Of a stretch of 64,000 nt of DNA, positions 1 to 8,386 are shown in pieces; the stretch's first letter is position 1, and each line of letters begins with the position of its first letter. The notes under the pieces are model-generated. The model saw only the letters and a list, made by a program, of their open reading frames with translations. It did no database searches and was not told the origin of the DNA. A program made the position numbers and the translations under genes. Source of the stretch: JACCTU01 sp963769665 (GTDB lineage: Bacteria; Actinomycetota; Thermoleophilia; Gaiellales; Gaiellaceae); NCBI GenBank assembly GCA_963769665.1, contig CAVYMQ010000003.1, forward strand, positions 372,001 to 436,000, given 5' to 3'.

Positions 1-586
1 CGAGCCCGCCCTCCGAGTTCGAGACGACGAGGTCGTACTCGCCCGGGTCGGCGCCGTAGTAGTAGTTGAAGCCGGTGTCCATGCCGCCGAACTCGGGCAG
101 GCTCATCGGAACGTCGCCGTCGTAGAAGACGACGGGCACGCCGAAGCGCTCGCGAAGCGCCGTCGGTATGCCACGAAGGTGCGACATCGGCACCGTGAAG
201 ACGAGCACCGCGTCGACGTCGCCCTCGCGCTCGAGGATCCGCTCGATGTGTCGCTGCCAGCGCGGCGTGACCCAGCGCCACACCACTTCCCTGACGAGCC
301 GGTCGGTGTCGCCCGGATCGGATTCCTCACGCCGGAGGTACCGATCGCCCTTCAGCCGCGCCCACGTGTCGCGCGCGCGCGCGAAGCTCTCGCCCTCGAG
401 GTAGGCGGGGTTCGGCGCGGTGCGCCACCACGGCGACTCGACCGCTCGGCCGCGGTACGGCGTCACGATCAGGTCGACGCCGACCTCGTAGAGGCCTTTC
501 CACAGCTGCCACCACGCGGGCGTGCAGCCGTACCGGAAGTCGAGATCGATCGCCGAGGCGACCGCGAGGATCTTCGGGGCCCTCAC
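1..586 (-). CDS. Glycosyltransferase, CgeB-like (3' end beyond window)
   Basis: The frame is open from a GTG at 586 to the left edge, giving the first 195 residues. The N-terminus has a Rossmann-like opening (KILAVASAIDLDF) followed by a GCTPAWWQLWKGL segment, and near the edge there is VVFYDGDVPMS and a DLVVSNSEGG motif. This arrangement resembles GT-B enzymes of the CgeB/COG4641 type, in which an SNSxGG-like loop follows a DGD stretch. It lies 20 bases after the methyltransferase at 607-1332 and is probably co-transcribed. The C-terminal nucleotide-sugar half is outside the window, so family assignment is moderate and donor and acceptor are unknown. Confidence 0.6.
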   Translation of the reverse strand, partial: MRAPKILAVASAIDLDFRYGCTPAWWQLWKGLYEVGVDLIVTPYRGRAVESPWWRTAPNPAYLEGESFARARDTWARLKGDRYLRREESDPGDTDRLVREVVWRWVTPRWQRHIERILEREGDVDAVLVFTVPMSHLRGIPTALRERFGVPVVFYDGDVPMSLPEFGGMDTGFNYYYGADPGEYDLVVSNSEGGL

Positions 587-606
587 CGCGCCCGATTTTG
601 CCCGAG

Positions 607-1332
607 TCAGCGGCTGTGCCCCGTAAAGACTTTGGTCACGTACGGGAACTCGAACGTCCCCGGCGGAGCAAGTGCACGGACGCGCTCGAGCAACTCGGCG
701 CGCTCGTCCTCGGGAAGCGCCGCAATGAAGCTCACGGACTGAGCGCGCGCGACGAGGCCGTCGGCGTCGAGCATCTGGACGTGCCGAAACTCGTGCTCCG
801 CGTACCCAGCGAAGAGCGGTGAGTCCGCGAGAGAGCTCGCGTAGCTCTGCATCTCCGGGTAGTCGCCGCCACGGTAATCGCGGATGAGCTCGGCGTAGCG
901 CTGATGAACAGGCTGCGAATGGTCGCGGAGATTCCAAACGAGCGCCGCGAGACCGCCCGGCCGTAGCACGCGGTGCACCTCCGCGAGCGCAGGCTCGGGG
1001 TCGAACCAGTGGAATGCCTGCGCGATGGTCACCGCGTCGACCGTGGCGTCGGCGAGCGGGATCGCCTCGGCCGTCCCCTCCACGACCACGGCCTCGGGGA
1101 GCGCGCTCGCGAGGAGCTCACGCATTCCGCGCAACGGTTCGATTGCCGATACTCGAAATCCGCGGGACACGAGGTCGCGCGTCAGCTTGCCCGTCCCAGC
1201 GCCGAGGTCGACGACGTGCGATCCCGGCGCGAGGGCGAGCGTGTCGAGCACTTCCGGCGGATATCCCGGCCGAGCACGCTCGTAGACGTCGGCCACGGAG
1301 TCGAACGCTCGCGCGGTCGGGTGGATGCTCAG
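607..1332 (-). CDS. Class I SAM-dependent methyltransferase
   Basis: About 241 residues. Motif I is VVDLGAGTGKLT, motif II region VVVEGTAEAIPL, motif IV AVTIAQAFHWFD and post-motif LRPGGLAALVW, the pattern of UbiE/BioC-like (Methyltransf_11/25) enzymes. The conserved AxxYERARPGYP segment before motif I must be kept. The only standard in-frame start there is a GTG at 1296, inside that segment. A CTG at 1332 overlaps the TGA of the upstream sugar transferase (CTGA) and preserves the whole domain, so I chose it. The substrate is not evident; context suggests a glycan or lipid-carrier intermediate. Confidence 0.75.
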   Translation of the reverse strand: MSIHPTARAFDSVADVYERARPGYPPEVLDTLALAPGSHVVDLGAGTGKLTRDLVSRGFRVSAIEPLRGMRELLASALPEAVVVEGTAEAIPLADATVDAVTIAQAFHWFDPEPALAEVHRVLRPGGLAALVWNLRDHSQPVHQRYAELIRDYRGGDYPEMQSYASSLADSPLFAGYAEHEFRHVQMLDADGLVARAQSVSFIAALPEDERAELLERVRALAPPGTFEFPYVTKVFTGHSR

Positions 1333-2834
1333 TACGCGCCTCTGCGCCCGAAGACCGCCGGGATCGTCTTCAGCAGGATCGTCACATCGAGCCAGATCGA
1401 CCAGTTCTCCAGGTAGTAGAAGTCCAGCCGCACCAGGTCGTCGAACGTGAGCTCCGAGCGGCCGGAGATCTGCCAGAGGCCGGTGATCCCCGGCAGCACG
1501 AGGTAGCGCTTGCGGTGCCACGGCTCGAGCAGGTGGTAGTCGCGGATCGGCAGGGGGCGCGGGCCGACGAGGCTCATCTCGCCGCGCAACACGTTCAACG
1601 CCTGCGGGACCTCGTCGAGCGAGAGCGCGCGCAGCAGCGCACCCACGCGCGTCACGCGGGGATCGTCGCGGATCTTGAACAGCGGCCCCGAGGCCTCGTT
1701 CTGCGTCTCGAGCGAGTCCTGCAGGTGCTCGGCGCCCGCATGCATCGTCCGGAACTTGATCATCCCGAACTCGCGCTCGCCGAGCCCGATCCTCCGGTCG
1801 CGATACAAGACTGGCCCGCGTGAGTCGAGCTTGATCGCGGCCGCGATGAGCAGCCAGATGGGCAGCCCGACGATGAAGACGATCGACGAGACCGCGAGGT
1901 CGAAGAGCCGCTTCGTCGCCCAGTCAACGCCCGCGAACACCGGCGGGCGCAGCTCGAAGAGCGGGACCGCCTGGCCCGGGACGTACTCGGCGCGCTGCGT
2001 GAGGATCTCCGCCGTCGTCGGAGCGACGCGCACCTGCACGCCGCGCTGGTGCGCCTGCTCGACGAGCTCGACGAGCTGCTCGTCGCTGACGTCGCCGCCG
2101 TTCACGATCAACTCGTCGACGCGGCGGCCCGCGAGCACGCTGCCGAGATCGTCGAGCGAGCCGAGTCGCGGGATCGGGATGCCGTCCTGCGTCGGTGAGA
2201 TCGCGCCGACGAACGCGTAGTCGATCCCGCCGCGCGTGTCGCCGAGCGTGCGTAGCAGGTGCTCGACGTTCTGACCTCTGCCGACGAGCACCGCGCGGCG
2301 CCGGACCCCGAGCACGTGCATGAGATCGCGCGTGAGGCGCTCGTAGCTTGCGCGCAGGACAGAGATGATCGCCGCGCACGTGACGACCGCCGTCGGCGCG
2401 AGGCCGTACGTCCCGAACTGGTGGTCGACGCCCCAGGCGAAGACGAGCGTGATCACGGCGACGAGCACGAGCGACGAGACGACCCGCCCGACACCGGCGC
2501 GGTGCTCGCGCTCGGCGTAGAGGCCCGCCTGCCAGAAGACGAGGATCGTAATCAGGGTGAGGAACGGGAGCCACTGCTCCTCCGCCTCCCAGGGGACGCC
2601 CCAGAGCGGGAGCTCGTGCTCGTAGAAGAGCCACCGGAGCACGAGCGCGAGGTAGAGGCCTAGCGCGAGGCCGCAGACGTCGATCGTCAGCAGGGCCGCG
2701 ATCGAGGCCAACCGGCGCAGGAGCGTGCGGAGGGGAGGTCGGGCGAGGAACGAGGTTCGCGTCGCGCGGATGTCCGACGAAACGCGGGGGCGGTCCTGCT
2801 CCGGCGGGGCCTCAGGGTCCGCCGCGGTGGTCAC
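1329..2834 (-). CDS. Polyprenyl-phosphate sugar-1-phosphate transferase (WbaP/CpsE type)
   Basis: 501 residues from GTG 2834. The N-terminal third has four or so membrane segments, the centre is a CoA-binding/NAD-like domain (VLVGRGQNVEHLL), and the C-terminal third is the catalytic bacterial sugar-transferase domain: one membrane helix, then SRGPVLYRDRRIG, MIKFRTMH, LRALSLDEVPQALNVLRGEM and SLVGPRPLPI. Family members transfer a sugar-1-phosphate to undecaprenyl phosphate on the cytoplasmic face, starting repeat-unit assembly. First gene of a minus-strand unit with its own TAGAAT -10 box; the next gene overlaps its stop. The transferred sugar cannot be told from sequence. Confidence 0.9.
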   Translation of the reverse strand: MTTAADPEAPPEQDRPRVSSDIRATRTSFLARPPLRTLLRRLASIAALLTIDVCGLALGLYLALVLRWLFYEHELPLWGVPWEAEEQWLPFLTLITILVFWQAGLYAEREHRAGVGRVVSSLVLVAVITLVFAWGVDHQFGTYGLAPTAVVTCAAIISVLRASYERLTRDLMHVLGVRRRAVLVGRGQNVEHLLRTLGDTRGGIDYAFVGAISPTQDGIPIPRLGSLDDLGSVLAGRRVDELIVNGGDVSDEQLVELVEQAHQRGVQVRVAPTTAEILTQRAEYVPGQAVPLFELRPPVFAGVDWATKRLFDLAVSSIVFIVGLPIWLLIAAAIKLDSRGPVLYRDRRIGLGEREFGMIKFRTMHAGAEHLQDSLETQNEASGPLFKIRDDPRVTRVGALLRALSLDEVPQALNVLRGEMSLVGPRPLPIRDYHLLEPWHRKRYLVLPGITGLWQISGRSELTFDDLVRLDFYYLENWSIWLDVTILLKTIPAVFGRRGAY

Positions 2835-2842
2835 GAGGGTCG

Positions 2843-2862
2843 ATTCTAGCCCTGCGTAGAGT
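2843..2862. promoter_or_regulatory. Divergent pair of leaderless-type -10 boxes
   Basis: On the minus strand TAGAAT (2848-2843) ends 8 bases before the GTG at 2834. On the plus strand TAGAGT (2857-2862) ends 8 bases before the GTG at 2871. Neither start has a Shine-Dalgarno sequence in the 36-base gap. A -10 hexamer this close implies transcription starts at or next to the start codon. Confidence 0.6.
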
Positions 2863-2870
2863 GGAGAACC

Positions 2871-3494
2871 GTGGAGCACCTCGAGCAGCGCTATCGGGAG
2901 CACCATCGGGACACCCGTTCGCCCGACTTCATCTGGGCCCAGCCGGAGCGGACGAAGCTCTTCAGCGAGTTCGTCGGCGGGCCGGGCCGCCGCGTCCTCG
3001 ACCTCGGCTGCCGCTACGGCGCCCTCACGGAGTACTACGCGGAGGGGAACGACGTCACGGGCGTCGACATCGACCGTGAGGCGCTCGAGCACGCCGAGGC
3101 GCGGCTCGGGATCCAGGCGCTCTGGGCCGATCTCGACGACCCGCTCGCGTTCATGGACGAGACCTTCGACGTGGTCGTGATCGGGGAGCTGCTCGAGCAC
3201 ATCCGCGAGCCGTTCCGGCTGATCGACCAGGCCCACCGCGTGCTGCGCCCGGGCGGAAGGCTCGTCGGCTCGACGCCCAACGGGTTCCGGCTGAAGAACC
3301 GGCTGCGCTTCTTCCGGGGGCGCCATCCCGAGGTCGACCCGACGCACTTGCACCTCTTCTCGCCGGACGACGTTCGCAAGCTCCTCGCCGACTTCGAGGG
3401 CGTGGAGCTGCGGTTCGTCGCAGGCCGGCTCGCCCCGTTCCACCGTCGGCTTTTCGCGAACGTGATCTTCTTCACCGCGACGAAGCCGGACTGA
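2871..3494 (+). CDS. Class I SAM-dependent methyltransferase
   Basis: 207 residues. Motif I is RVLDLGCRYGALTEYY, motif II DVTGVDIDREAL, motif IV FDVVVIGELLEHI and the post-motif VLRPGGRLVGSTPN, so this is a Methyltransf_11/23-type small-molecule methyltransferase. Residues 1-35 carry an acceptor-facing lid (LEQRYREHHRDTRSPDF). It stands alone on the plus strand between two divergent minus-strand genes, with a leaderless-type promoter, and its last 23 bases overlap the convergent deacetylase gene. Likely a tailoring enzyme for a sugar or lipid-linked sugar; substrate unknown. Confidence 0.8.
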   Translation: MEHLEQRYREHHRDTRSPDFIWAQPERTKLFSEFVGGPGRRVLDLGCRYGALTEYYAEGNDVTGVDIDREALEHAEARLGIQALWADLDDPLAFMDETFDVVVIGELLEHIREPFRLIDQAHRVLRPGGRLVGSTPNGFRLKNRLRFFRGRHPEVDPTHLHLFSPDDVRKLLADFEGVELRFVAGRLAPFHRRLFANVIFFTATKPD

Positions 3495-4110
3495 GCTCGA
3501 CGAGATCGCGCACCGGACGCCGGCGCGCGACGTGACGGAGGCCGAACGAGAGCGCGAGCGCGCGCCTGCGCTCGAGCAGGTCGGTGTCGTGGAAGTAGAC
3601 ATGGACGTACTCCGGTAGCCGCACCGCGCGCGCGAGCATCCCGAGCGTGTGCGTCGCGGGGAGCAGGCCGGGCTCGGGGCGCTCGACGACGCGGCCGCCG
3701 CCGTAGGGAAGCGGGAACGTCGTCGCGGTCAGGTCGACCAGGCCTTCGTCGGCCACCACTGCGCGAACCTCGTCGTCCGTGTACCAGCCGCCGCCGACGA
3801 AGAAGCGCGGCTCGAAGTCGTGCTCGCGGAGCCACGCGAGGTCGCGGCGGACGCGCGCGGCCGGATCGCCGCCGGTGGGCCGCGCATGCGAGGGCGAGGT
3901 CCAGTGGGTATGCAGCCCGAACGGGACCTCCAGCGAGCGGGCGCGCTCGAGCCAGAGCTCCTCGTCCTCCCCGTGCTCGGAGTCAGGCGGCCGAACGAGC
4001 GCTGCGACCCGGAATCCGCCCGGCGGATCGGCGAGGAGGCGCCGGAACGTTGCCCAGACGTCGTCGTCGAGCAGCCGCTCGACATGGCAGGAGGCGACCG
4101 CTGCTCGCAC
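3472..4110 (-). CDS. NodB-fold polysaccharide deacetylase-like protein
   Basis: 212 residues from GTG 4110. The segments CHVERLLDDDVW near the N-terminus, FGLHTHWTSPSH in the middle and HVYFHDTDLL near the C-terminus place possible metal ligands (H-x-H, H-D) in the order expected for a NodB/COG3233-like carbohydrate esterase barrel, but a canonical TFDDG motif is missing. It could therefore be an atypical deacetylase or an inactive relative. Its stop lies inside the end of the convergent methyltransferase gene. Start choice is supported by a TAGCGT hexamer 8 bases upstream. Confidence 0.6.
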   Translation of the reverse strand: MRAAVASCHVERLLDDDVWATFRRLLADPPGGFRVAALVRPPDSEHGEDEELWLERARSLEVPFGLHTHWTSPSHARPTGGDPAARVRRDLAWLREHDFEPRFFVGGGWYTDDEVRAVVADEGLVDLTATTFPLPYGGGRVVERPEPGLLPATHTLGMLARAVRLPEYVHVYFHDTDLLERRRALALSFGLRHVARRRPVRDLVELSPASSR

Positions 4111-4117
4111 GGCTCCG

Positions 4118-4124
4118 TACGCTA
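4118..4124. promoter_or_regulatory. Overlapping divergent -10 boxes
   Basis: A single 7-base stretch reads TACGCT on the plus strand (4118-4123), 9 bases before the ATG at 4133, and TAGCGT on the minus strand (4124-4119), 8 bases before the GTG at 4110. The two genes start only 22 bases apart, so the promoters must compete or alternate. Both look leaderless. Confidence 0.5.
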
Positions 4125-4132
4125 GTGCGCCG

Positions 4133-5383
4133 ATGGGTCGGCGCACGGCATATCTCGTCCTGGCAGCGGTGGCAGCCGTGCCACGCCTCGCCGCGCTGCT
4201 GGCCGAGCGCAGCGACATCACGGACGCGTTCGTCGACAAGGGCGACGACTTCGCGCTGACGTTCCTCGACAGCGAGACGTACGGGTTCATCCCGGAGATC
4301 CCGTCGGCGTACACGCAGCCGCTCTACGGCTTCTTCCTGATCCCGCTCTACTGGGTGCTCGACCGCGACTGGCTCGTGATCGGGCTCGCGCACACCGCGG
4401 TGGCGGTCGCGACGGCGTGGCTCGTCTACGAGGTCGGCCGGCGGGTCGTCGATCGCCGCGTCGGGTTGGTCGCGGCGCTGCTGACGACGGTGCACCCGTA
4501 CCTGGTCTGGCACGACGTGCACATGAACCGCGAGATCCTGGACCACTTCCTCGCGGTCGCCGCGGTGCTGCTCACGCTCGTCGTCGCGGAGCGCGGCGGC
4601 CTGCGCTGGGGCGCGCTGCTCGGCGGCGTGCTCGGGCTGATGATCCTCGGGAACGTGCGGACGCTGTTCGTCCCGCTCGTGCTCGGCGCGTACGTCCTCT
4701 GGCGGCGCCGCGGCTGGACGTGGGAGCCCGCGCTCGCGCTCGGCGTCGCGGCGCTCGTGCTCGCGCCGTGGGTCGTGCGAAACGAGGTCAGCGTGGGCTG
4801 CCTCGCGATCACGACCGACGCGCGCGCACTGTGGAAGGCCAACAACGAGCAGACGCTCGAGACGTTGCAGCGCGGCGGCTGGATCGACGACGTCGACAAC
4901 ATCCCCGGCGCGCCGATCACGCCGCAGGACGCGGGCGAGCTCTACCGAGAGACCGGCCGCATCGTGCGCACCGACGAGTGCGCGCAGATGCGCTTCTACC
5001 GCAAGCGCGCACTCGACTTCATGGTCGACCACCCCGGCGAGAAGGCGAAGCTCGCGGCGTACGGAGCGAAGCTGCTCTGGCAGCCGAAGGTCCCGAAGAC
5101 CGAGGGCCGGCCGGGCAAGGGCACGTTCCTCGACGTCGCGCGCGACTGGGCCGAGCCGCTCTTCATCGTCCCCGTCTTCCTGCTCGCGCTGTACGGCCTC
5201 GTGCTCGTCCCGCGACACTTCGCCGTCCTCGCCGTCGCGCTCCTCGGCTACCAGACCGTGATGGCGATGCTCTTCATGGGCCAGACGCGCTACCGCGTGC
5301 CCTGGGACTTCCTGATCATGATCCTCGCGGCAGCTGCGGTAGTTCAGCTGGCTGGCCGGCTGCCGTTCAGGAACTCGCGGTAG
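4133..5383 (+). CDS. GT-C family membrane glycosyltransferase (PMT/ArnT-like)
   Basis: 416 residues with many hydrophobic segments. After the first helix an extracytoplasmic loop holds acidic residues (DSETYGF), and PYLVWHDVHMNREI follows in the next loop, as in the GT39/GT83 PMT_2 superfamily, where such acidic loops bind a polyprenyl-phosphate sugar donor. A soluble loop near residues 225-320 (WKANNEQTLE, GWIDDVDNIPGAP) precedes the last helices. It likely transfers a sugar from a lipid-phosphate carrier outside the membrane. It ends 40 bases inside the convergent GT4 gene. Donor and acceptor are unknown. Confidence 0.75.
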   Translation: MGRRTAYLVLAAVAAVPRLAALLAERSDITDAFVDKGDDFALTFLDSETYGFIPEIPSAYTQPLYGFFLIPLYWVLDRDWLVIGLAHTAVAVATAWLVYEVGRRVVDRRVGLVAALLTTVHPYLVWHDVHMNREILDHFLAVAAVLLTLVVAERGGLRWGALLGGVLGLMILGNVRTLFVPLVLGAYVLWRRRGWTWEPALALGVAALVLAPWVVRNEVSVGCLAITTDARALWKANNEQTLETLQRGGWIDDVDNIPGAPITPQDAGELYRETGRIVRTDECAQMRFYRKRALDFMVDHPGEKAKLAAYGAKLLWQPKVPKTEGRPGKGTFLDVARDWAEPLFIVPVFLLALYGLVLVPRHFAVLAVALLGYQTVMAMLFMGQTRYRVPWDFLIMILAAAAVVQLAGRLPFRNSR

Positions 5384-6447
5384 AGCAGCTCCGTCCGCTC
5401 GATGTTCCGGTGCTCGGCGAAGTGCTCGAGCGCGCGGGCGCGGCCGGCCTCGCCCATCGAGCGGCGTAGCGCGGGGTCGCTCGCAAGCTTCACCAGCGCG
5501 GCGGCGAGCGGCTCCGCCTCGGCGGTCGGGACGAGCAGGCCGGTCTCGCCGTCGACGACGAGCTCGCCGAGCCCGCCGATCTCGGCCGCGAGGACGGGGC
5601 GGGCGCGCTCCATCGCCTCGAGCGCGACCATCCCGAAGCCCTCGCCGAGCGAAGGCACGACGACGATCGCCGCGTCGTCGATCGCGTCGGCGATCGGTGA
5701 GACGAAGCCGAGAAAGCGCACCGCGTCCTCGATGCCGAGCTCCTTCGCGAGCGCCTTGAGCGCGGGCTCGAGCGGCCCGCGGCCGGCGAGGTCGAGCGTG
5801 AGCTCCGGGACCTCCTTGCGAGCCGCGGCTAGGGCGCGGAGCAGCACGACGTGGCCCTTGATCGGGATCAGCCGGCCGATGCAGAGCACGCGCGGCTCGT
5901 CGGGCGCGGGCTTCGGCTCGCGCCCGGGGACGATCCCGTAGTGCACGATCGAGAACTCGGTCTCGTCGAAGCCCTCGACCTCGGAGAGATAGCGCGCGAG
6001 CCCGCGTGAGATCGCGATGTGGAGGTGCGCGAGGCCCGCGACGGTCCGGTCGGCGAGCGCGAAGCCGGGGTTCTCGCGGAACTCGTTGAAGCCGTGCTTC
6101 GTGCTCACGCGCAACGGCACCGCCGCCACCGCGCCGGCGACCTGCCCGTAGACGTCGGCGTGGACGAGGTGCGTGTGCAGGATCAGCGGCCGCGAGCGCG
6201 CGAGGTACGCGGCGACGCGCGCGAACGCGAGCGGGTCGACGTCTGCGCGCAGGCGGATCATGTCGACGGGAACACCTCGCGCGCGAAGCTCGTCGGCGAA
6301 CTCGAACGCACCGGGCTCGTTCTCGTGCAGCTGCAGCAGGCGGACGTCCCAGTCGCGCTCTCGAAGCCGCGGCAAGAGCGAGAGCAGGTGCGTCTCCGCC
6401 CCCGAGATGCCCGCGATCTTCGCGAGGTGCAGGACCGTCGATCTCAT
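5344..6447 (-). CDS. Glycosyltransferase family 4
   Basis: 367 residues from ATG 6447, which overlaps the preceding gene's TGA (ATGA). GT-B fold: the N-terminal domain has GISGAETHLLSLLP and ILHTHLVHADVYG; the C-terminal domain has LCIGRLIPIKGH, the phosphate-binding LAGRGPLEP, and the catalytic E-x7-E segment SLGEGFGMVALEAM with IGGLGELVVDGETG. These are retaining GT4 hallmarks. Last gene of the Wzx operon (13.9 to 5.3 kb), so it probably adds one sugar of the repeat unit in the cytoplasm. Confidence 0.9.
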   Translation of the reverse strand: MRSTVLHLAKIAGISGAETHLLSLLPRLRERDWDVRLLQLHENEPGAFEFADELRARGVPVDMIRLRADVDPLAFARVAAYLARSRPLILHTHLVHADVYGQVAGAVAAVPLRVSTKHGFNEFRENPGFALADRTVAGLAHLHIAISRGLARYLSEVEGFDETEFSIVHYGIVPGREPKPAPDEPRVLCIGRLIPIKGHVVLLRALAAARKEVPELTLDLAGRGPLEPALKALAKELGIEDAVRFLGFVSPIADAIDDAAIVVVPSLGEGFGMVALEAMERARPVLAAEIGGLGELVVDGETGLLVPTAEAEPLAAALVKLASDPALRRSMGEAGRARALEHFAEHRNIERTELLYREFLNGSRPAS

Positions 6448-7478
6448 CGCGTGAGCTCCAGGATGCCCTTCGCCCACGACTCGACGGAGTGCTCGCGTGC
6501 AACGGTGGCATGGAGAGCGCGGCCGACCGCGGCGCGGTCTGCCGAAGAGCGCTCCGCGAAGGCCGCGATCCGCGCTGCGAGCTCCGCAGGGTCGTCGCGT
6601 GGGAAGCGCAGCTCGTCGGGGAGCAGCGTGTCGAACACCAGGTTCGAGGCGAGCACGGGAACGCAGCTCGCCGCGGCTTCGTAGACGACCTTGTCCGGCG
6701 CACCGGAGCGCATGTTGTTCACGAGCAGGTCGTTCGCCGCGAGCAGCTCCGGCACCTGCGAGCGGTCGACCGGCCCTTCGAGCTCCGCCCGGTCTCCGAG
6801 CCGAAGCTCGTCCCGCAGCGCCAGGAGCTCGCGGCGATGCTCTCGCTCCAGCTCGGAGAGCGTCGGGCCGTGCACGGTCAGCCGGACGTCGAGCCCGCGG
6901 TCGAGCGAACGGCGAAGCGCGCGCAGGATGACGTCGAGCCCCTTGGCCGGGGAGTAGCGTCCGAGCGCGAGCAGCCGCAGGTCGTCTCGTGACGGATGTT
7001 CGCGGCACGCGAACTCGGAGAGGTCGATCCCGTGGCCGATCGCGTGCACCTTCGGCGAGTCGAGCGGGAAGGAGCGGCGGTCGACGCTCGCCACCGCGGA
7101 CGAGACCGCCGCGGCGGCTCGCAGGGTCGGACTCGCTCGCCAGTGCGTGAACCAGAGGACGAGCGGAATCCCGAGCGGCCGCACGAGCGGCGCGCCGAGC
7201 ACCGCGTAGATCGGGCACATGTGCGCGACGACTCCGACTGGCCTAGGGTCGAGCTCGCGCGCCAGCGCCGCCTCGAAGCGCAGGCCGCGCCCGACCTTGC
7301 GACGGTCGCCGAACAGCCGCACGCGCGCGTTCGCAGGCAGCGCCCCGTCCGCAGCGCCGTCGGCGAGCACGACCAGCTCGTCCACATGCGCCGCCAGCGC
7401 CCGGATCATCGGCACGGTGGCGGCGAGCGCGTGGTGCGCCGGGTCGACCTGCTGCGTGATGAACACGAGCTTCCGCAT
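6444..7478 (-). CDS. Glycosyltransferase family 4
   Basis: 344 residues. N-terminal domain with FITQQVDPAHHALAATVPM and WFTHWRAS; C-terminal domain with LLALGRYSPAKGLDVIL and a donor-site region NDLLVNNMRSGAPDKVVYEAA. The usual E-x7-E reads as D...E here (PDKVVYEAAA), a mild departure from the GT4 norm. The ATG overlaps the upstream TGA by one base (TGATG), and its own stop overlaps the next ATG, so it is tightly coupled within the Wzx operon. Sugar specificity unknown. Confidence 0.85.
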   Translation of the reverse strand: MRKLVFITQQVDPAHHALAATVPMIRALAAHVDELVVLADGAADGALPANARVRLFGDRRKVGRGLRFEAALARELDPRPVGVVAHMCPIYAVLGAPLVRPLGIPLVLWFTHWRASPTLRAAAAVSSAVASVDRRSFPLDSPKVHAIGHGIDLSEFACREHPSRDDLRLLALGRYSPAKGLDVILRALRRSLDRGLDVRLTVHGPTLSELEREHRRELLALRDELRLGDRAELEGPVDRSQVPELLAANDLLVNNMRSGAPDKVVYEAAASCVPVLASNLVFDTLLPDELRFPRDDPAELAARIAAFAERSSADRAAVGRALHATVAREHSVESWAKGILELTR

Positions 7479-8386
7479 CAGAAGTAGTCCGTGTCGCCGA
7501 GCGTGAAGTGCCACGCTTTCGGCCCGAGCGGAAGCGCCCCGCGGTCGAGCGCATGCCCGATCACGCGGATCGTCTCGGGCGTCGGCACGAACCCCGTCGA
7601 CATGTACGCACGCGAATGCACTGCGGGAAGCAGCGCAAGCAACGCGCGCGCTCCATGCGCCGCGCGCGCGCAGCGCCGGAGCAGTCGGCGCGTTTCGCGG
7701 AACGTCGGGGCGACGAGGTCGGCGACGTACGCGGTGTCGATGCCGCGGAACTGCTTGCGACCGACGACCGCGTACCCGCTCGGCGACGCGAGCAGCGTGT
7801 ACGCGCGCGGGGAGTTCGCATAGCGCCAGTTCAGGTAGGCCGAGTCGCGGACGAAGTGGCTCGGCAGACGGTCTCGCAGCGCGCGGTAGGCGCCCTCCTG
7901 CTCCGCGCCGAAACGCTCGAGCCGCTCGCCGTCGTCGCCGCCTCTGCCCGGCAGGAGCGGGCGCGCCCAGATCCGCAGCCGGGCGACGTCGAGCCAGCCG
8001 AGCTTCGCGATGTAGATCGGGCCTGCGAGCTTGTTCGTGAACCCGAGCTCGAGCGCCGCACCCGCCTCGCGCGCCGCGCGCTCGACCTCGCCGTTCAGCC
8101 GCTGGAAGATGCCCCGACCCTGGAACTCGGGATCGGTAACGGCCCAGAGCGGCAGCGTCGCGATCTCCTCCCGACCGTCTACAACCGCGCGGTAGTGGCT
8201 CGCGCCGAGCACGCCGACCACCCGACCATCTTCCTCCGCCAGCGCGATCGTGCGCGGGCCGACCGGATTCCCGTCGAACCACCAGTCGAACTCCGCCGGG
8301 TCGAGCTCGTACCCCCGCACACGGTCGAGCAGCGCGAGCACCTCCGCGCGGCGCGCCGGCTCGTACGCCAGGGTCCGGCCGCTCAC
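7478..8386 (-). CDS. GNAT-fold acyltransferase, two-domain
   Basis: 302 residues from GTG 8386 (GTGA overlap with the deacetylase stop). The first half is a GNAT domain: VVGVLGASHYR, then LPLWAVTDPEFQGRGIFQRL, whose Q/RGxG-like PEFQGRGIF is the acetyl-CoA loop. The second half (DSAYLNWRYANSP, YAVVGRKQFRGIDTAYVADL) resembles the second GNAT-like domain of FemAB-like proteins or Eis-type fusions. Within the glycan operon it probably N- or O-acylates an amino sugar; the deacetylase just upstream could expose the amine it acts on. The acyl donor is inferred. Confidence 0.75.
   Translation of the reverse strand: MSGRTLAYEPARRAEVLALLDRVRGYELDPAEFDWWFDGNPVGPRTIALAEEDGRVVGVLGASHYRAVVDGREEIATLPLWAVTDPEFQGRGIFQRLNGEVERAAREAGAALELGFTNKLAGPIYIAKLGWLDVARLRIWARPLLPGRGGDDGERLERFGAEQEGAYRALRDRLPSHFVRDSAYLNWRYANSPRAYTLLASPSGYAVVGRKQFRGIDTAYVADLVAPTFRETRRLLRRCARAAHGARALLALLPAVHSRAYMSTGFVPTPETIRVIGHALDRGALPLGPKAWHFTLGDTDYF

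Noticed and set aside
1296..1296. GTG at 1296 as the methyltransferase start
   Set aside because: It would remove the conserved AxxYERARPGYP lead-in to motif I; the CTG overlapping the upstream stop keeps it.
3983..6703. A 906-codon arginine-rich open frame on the minus strand
   Set aside because: Wrong-frame shadow of two real genes in a very GC-rich genome; low-complexity Arg/Ala composition and no motifs.
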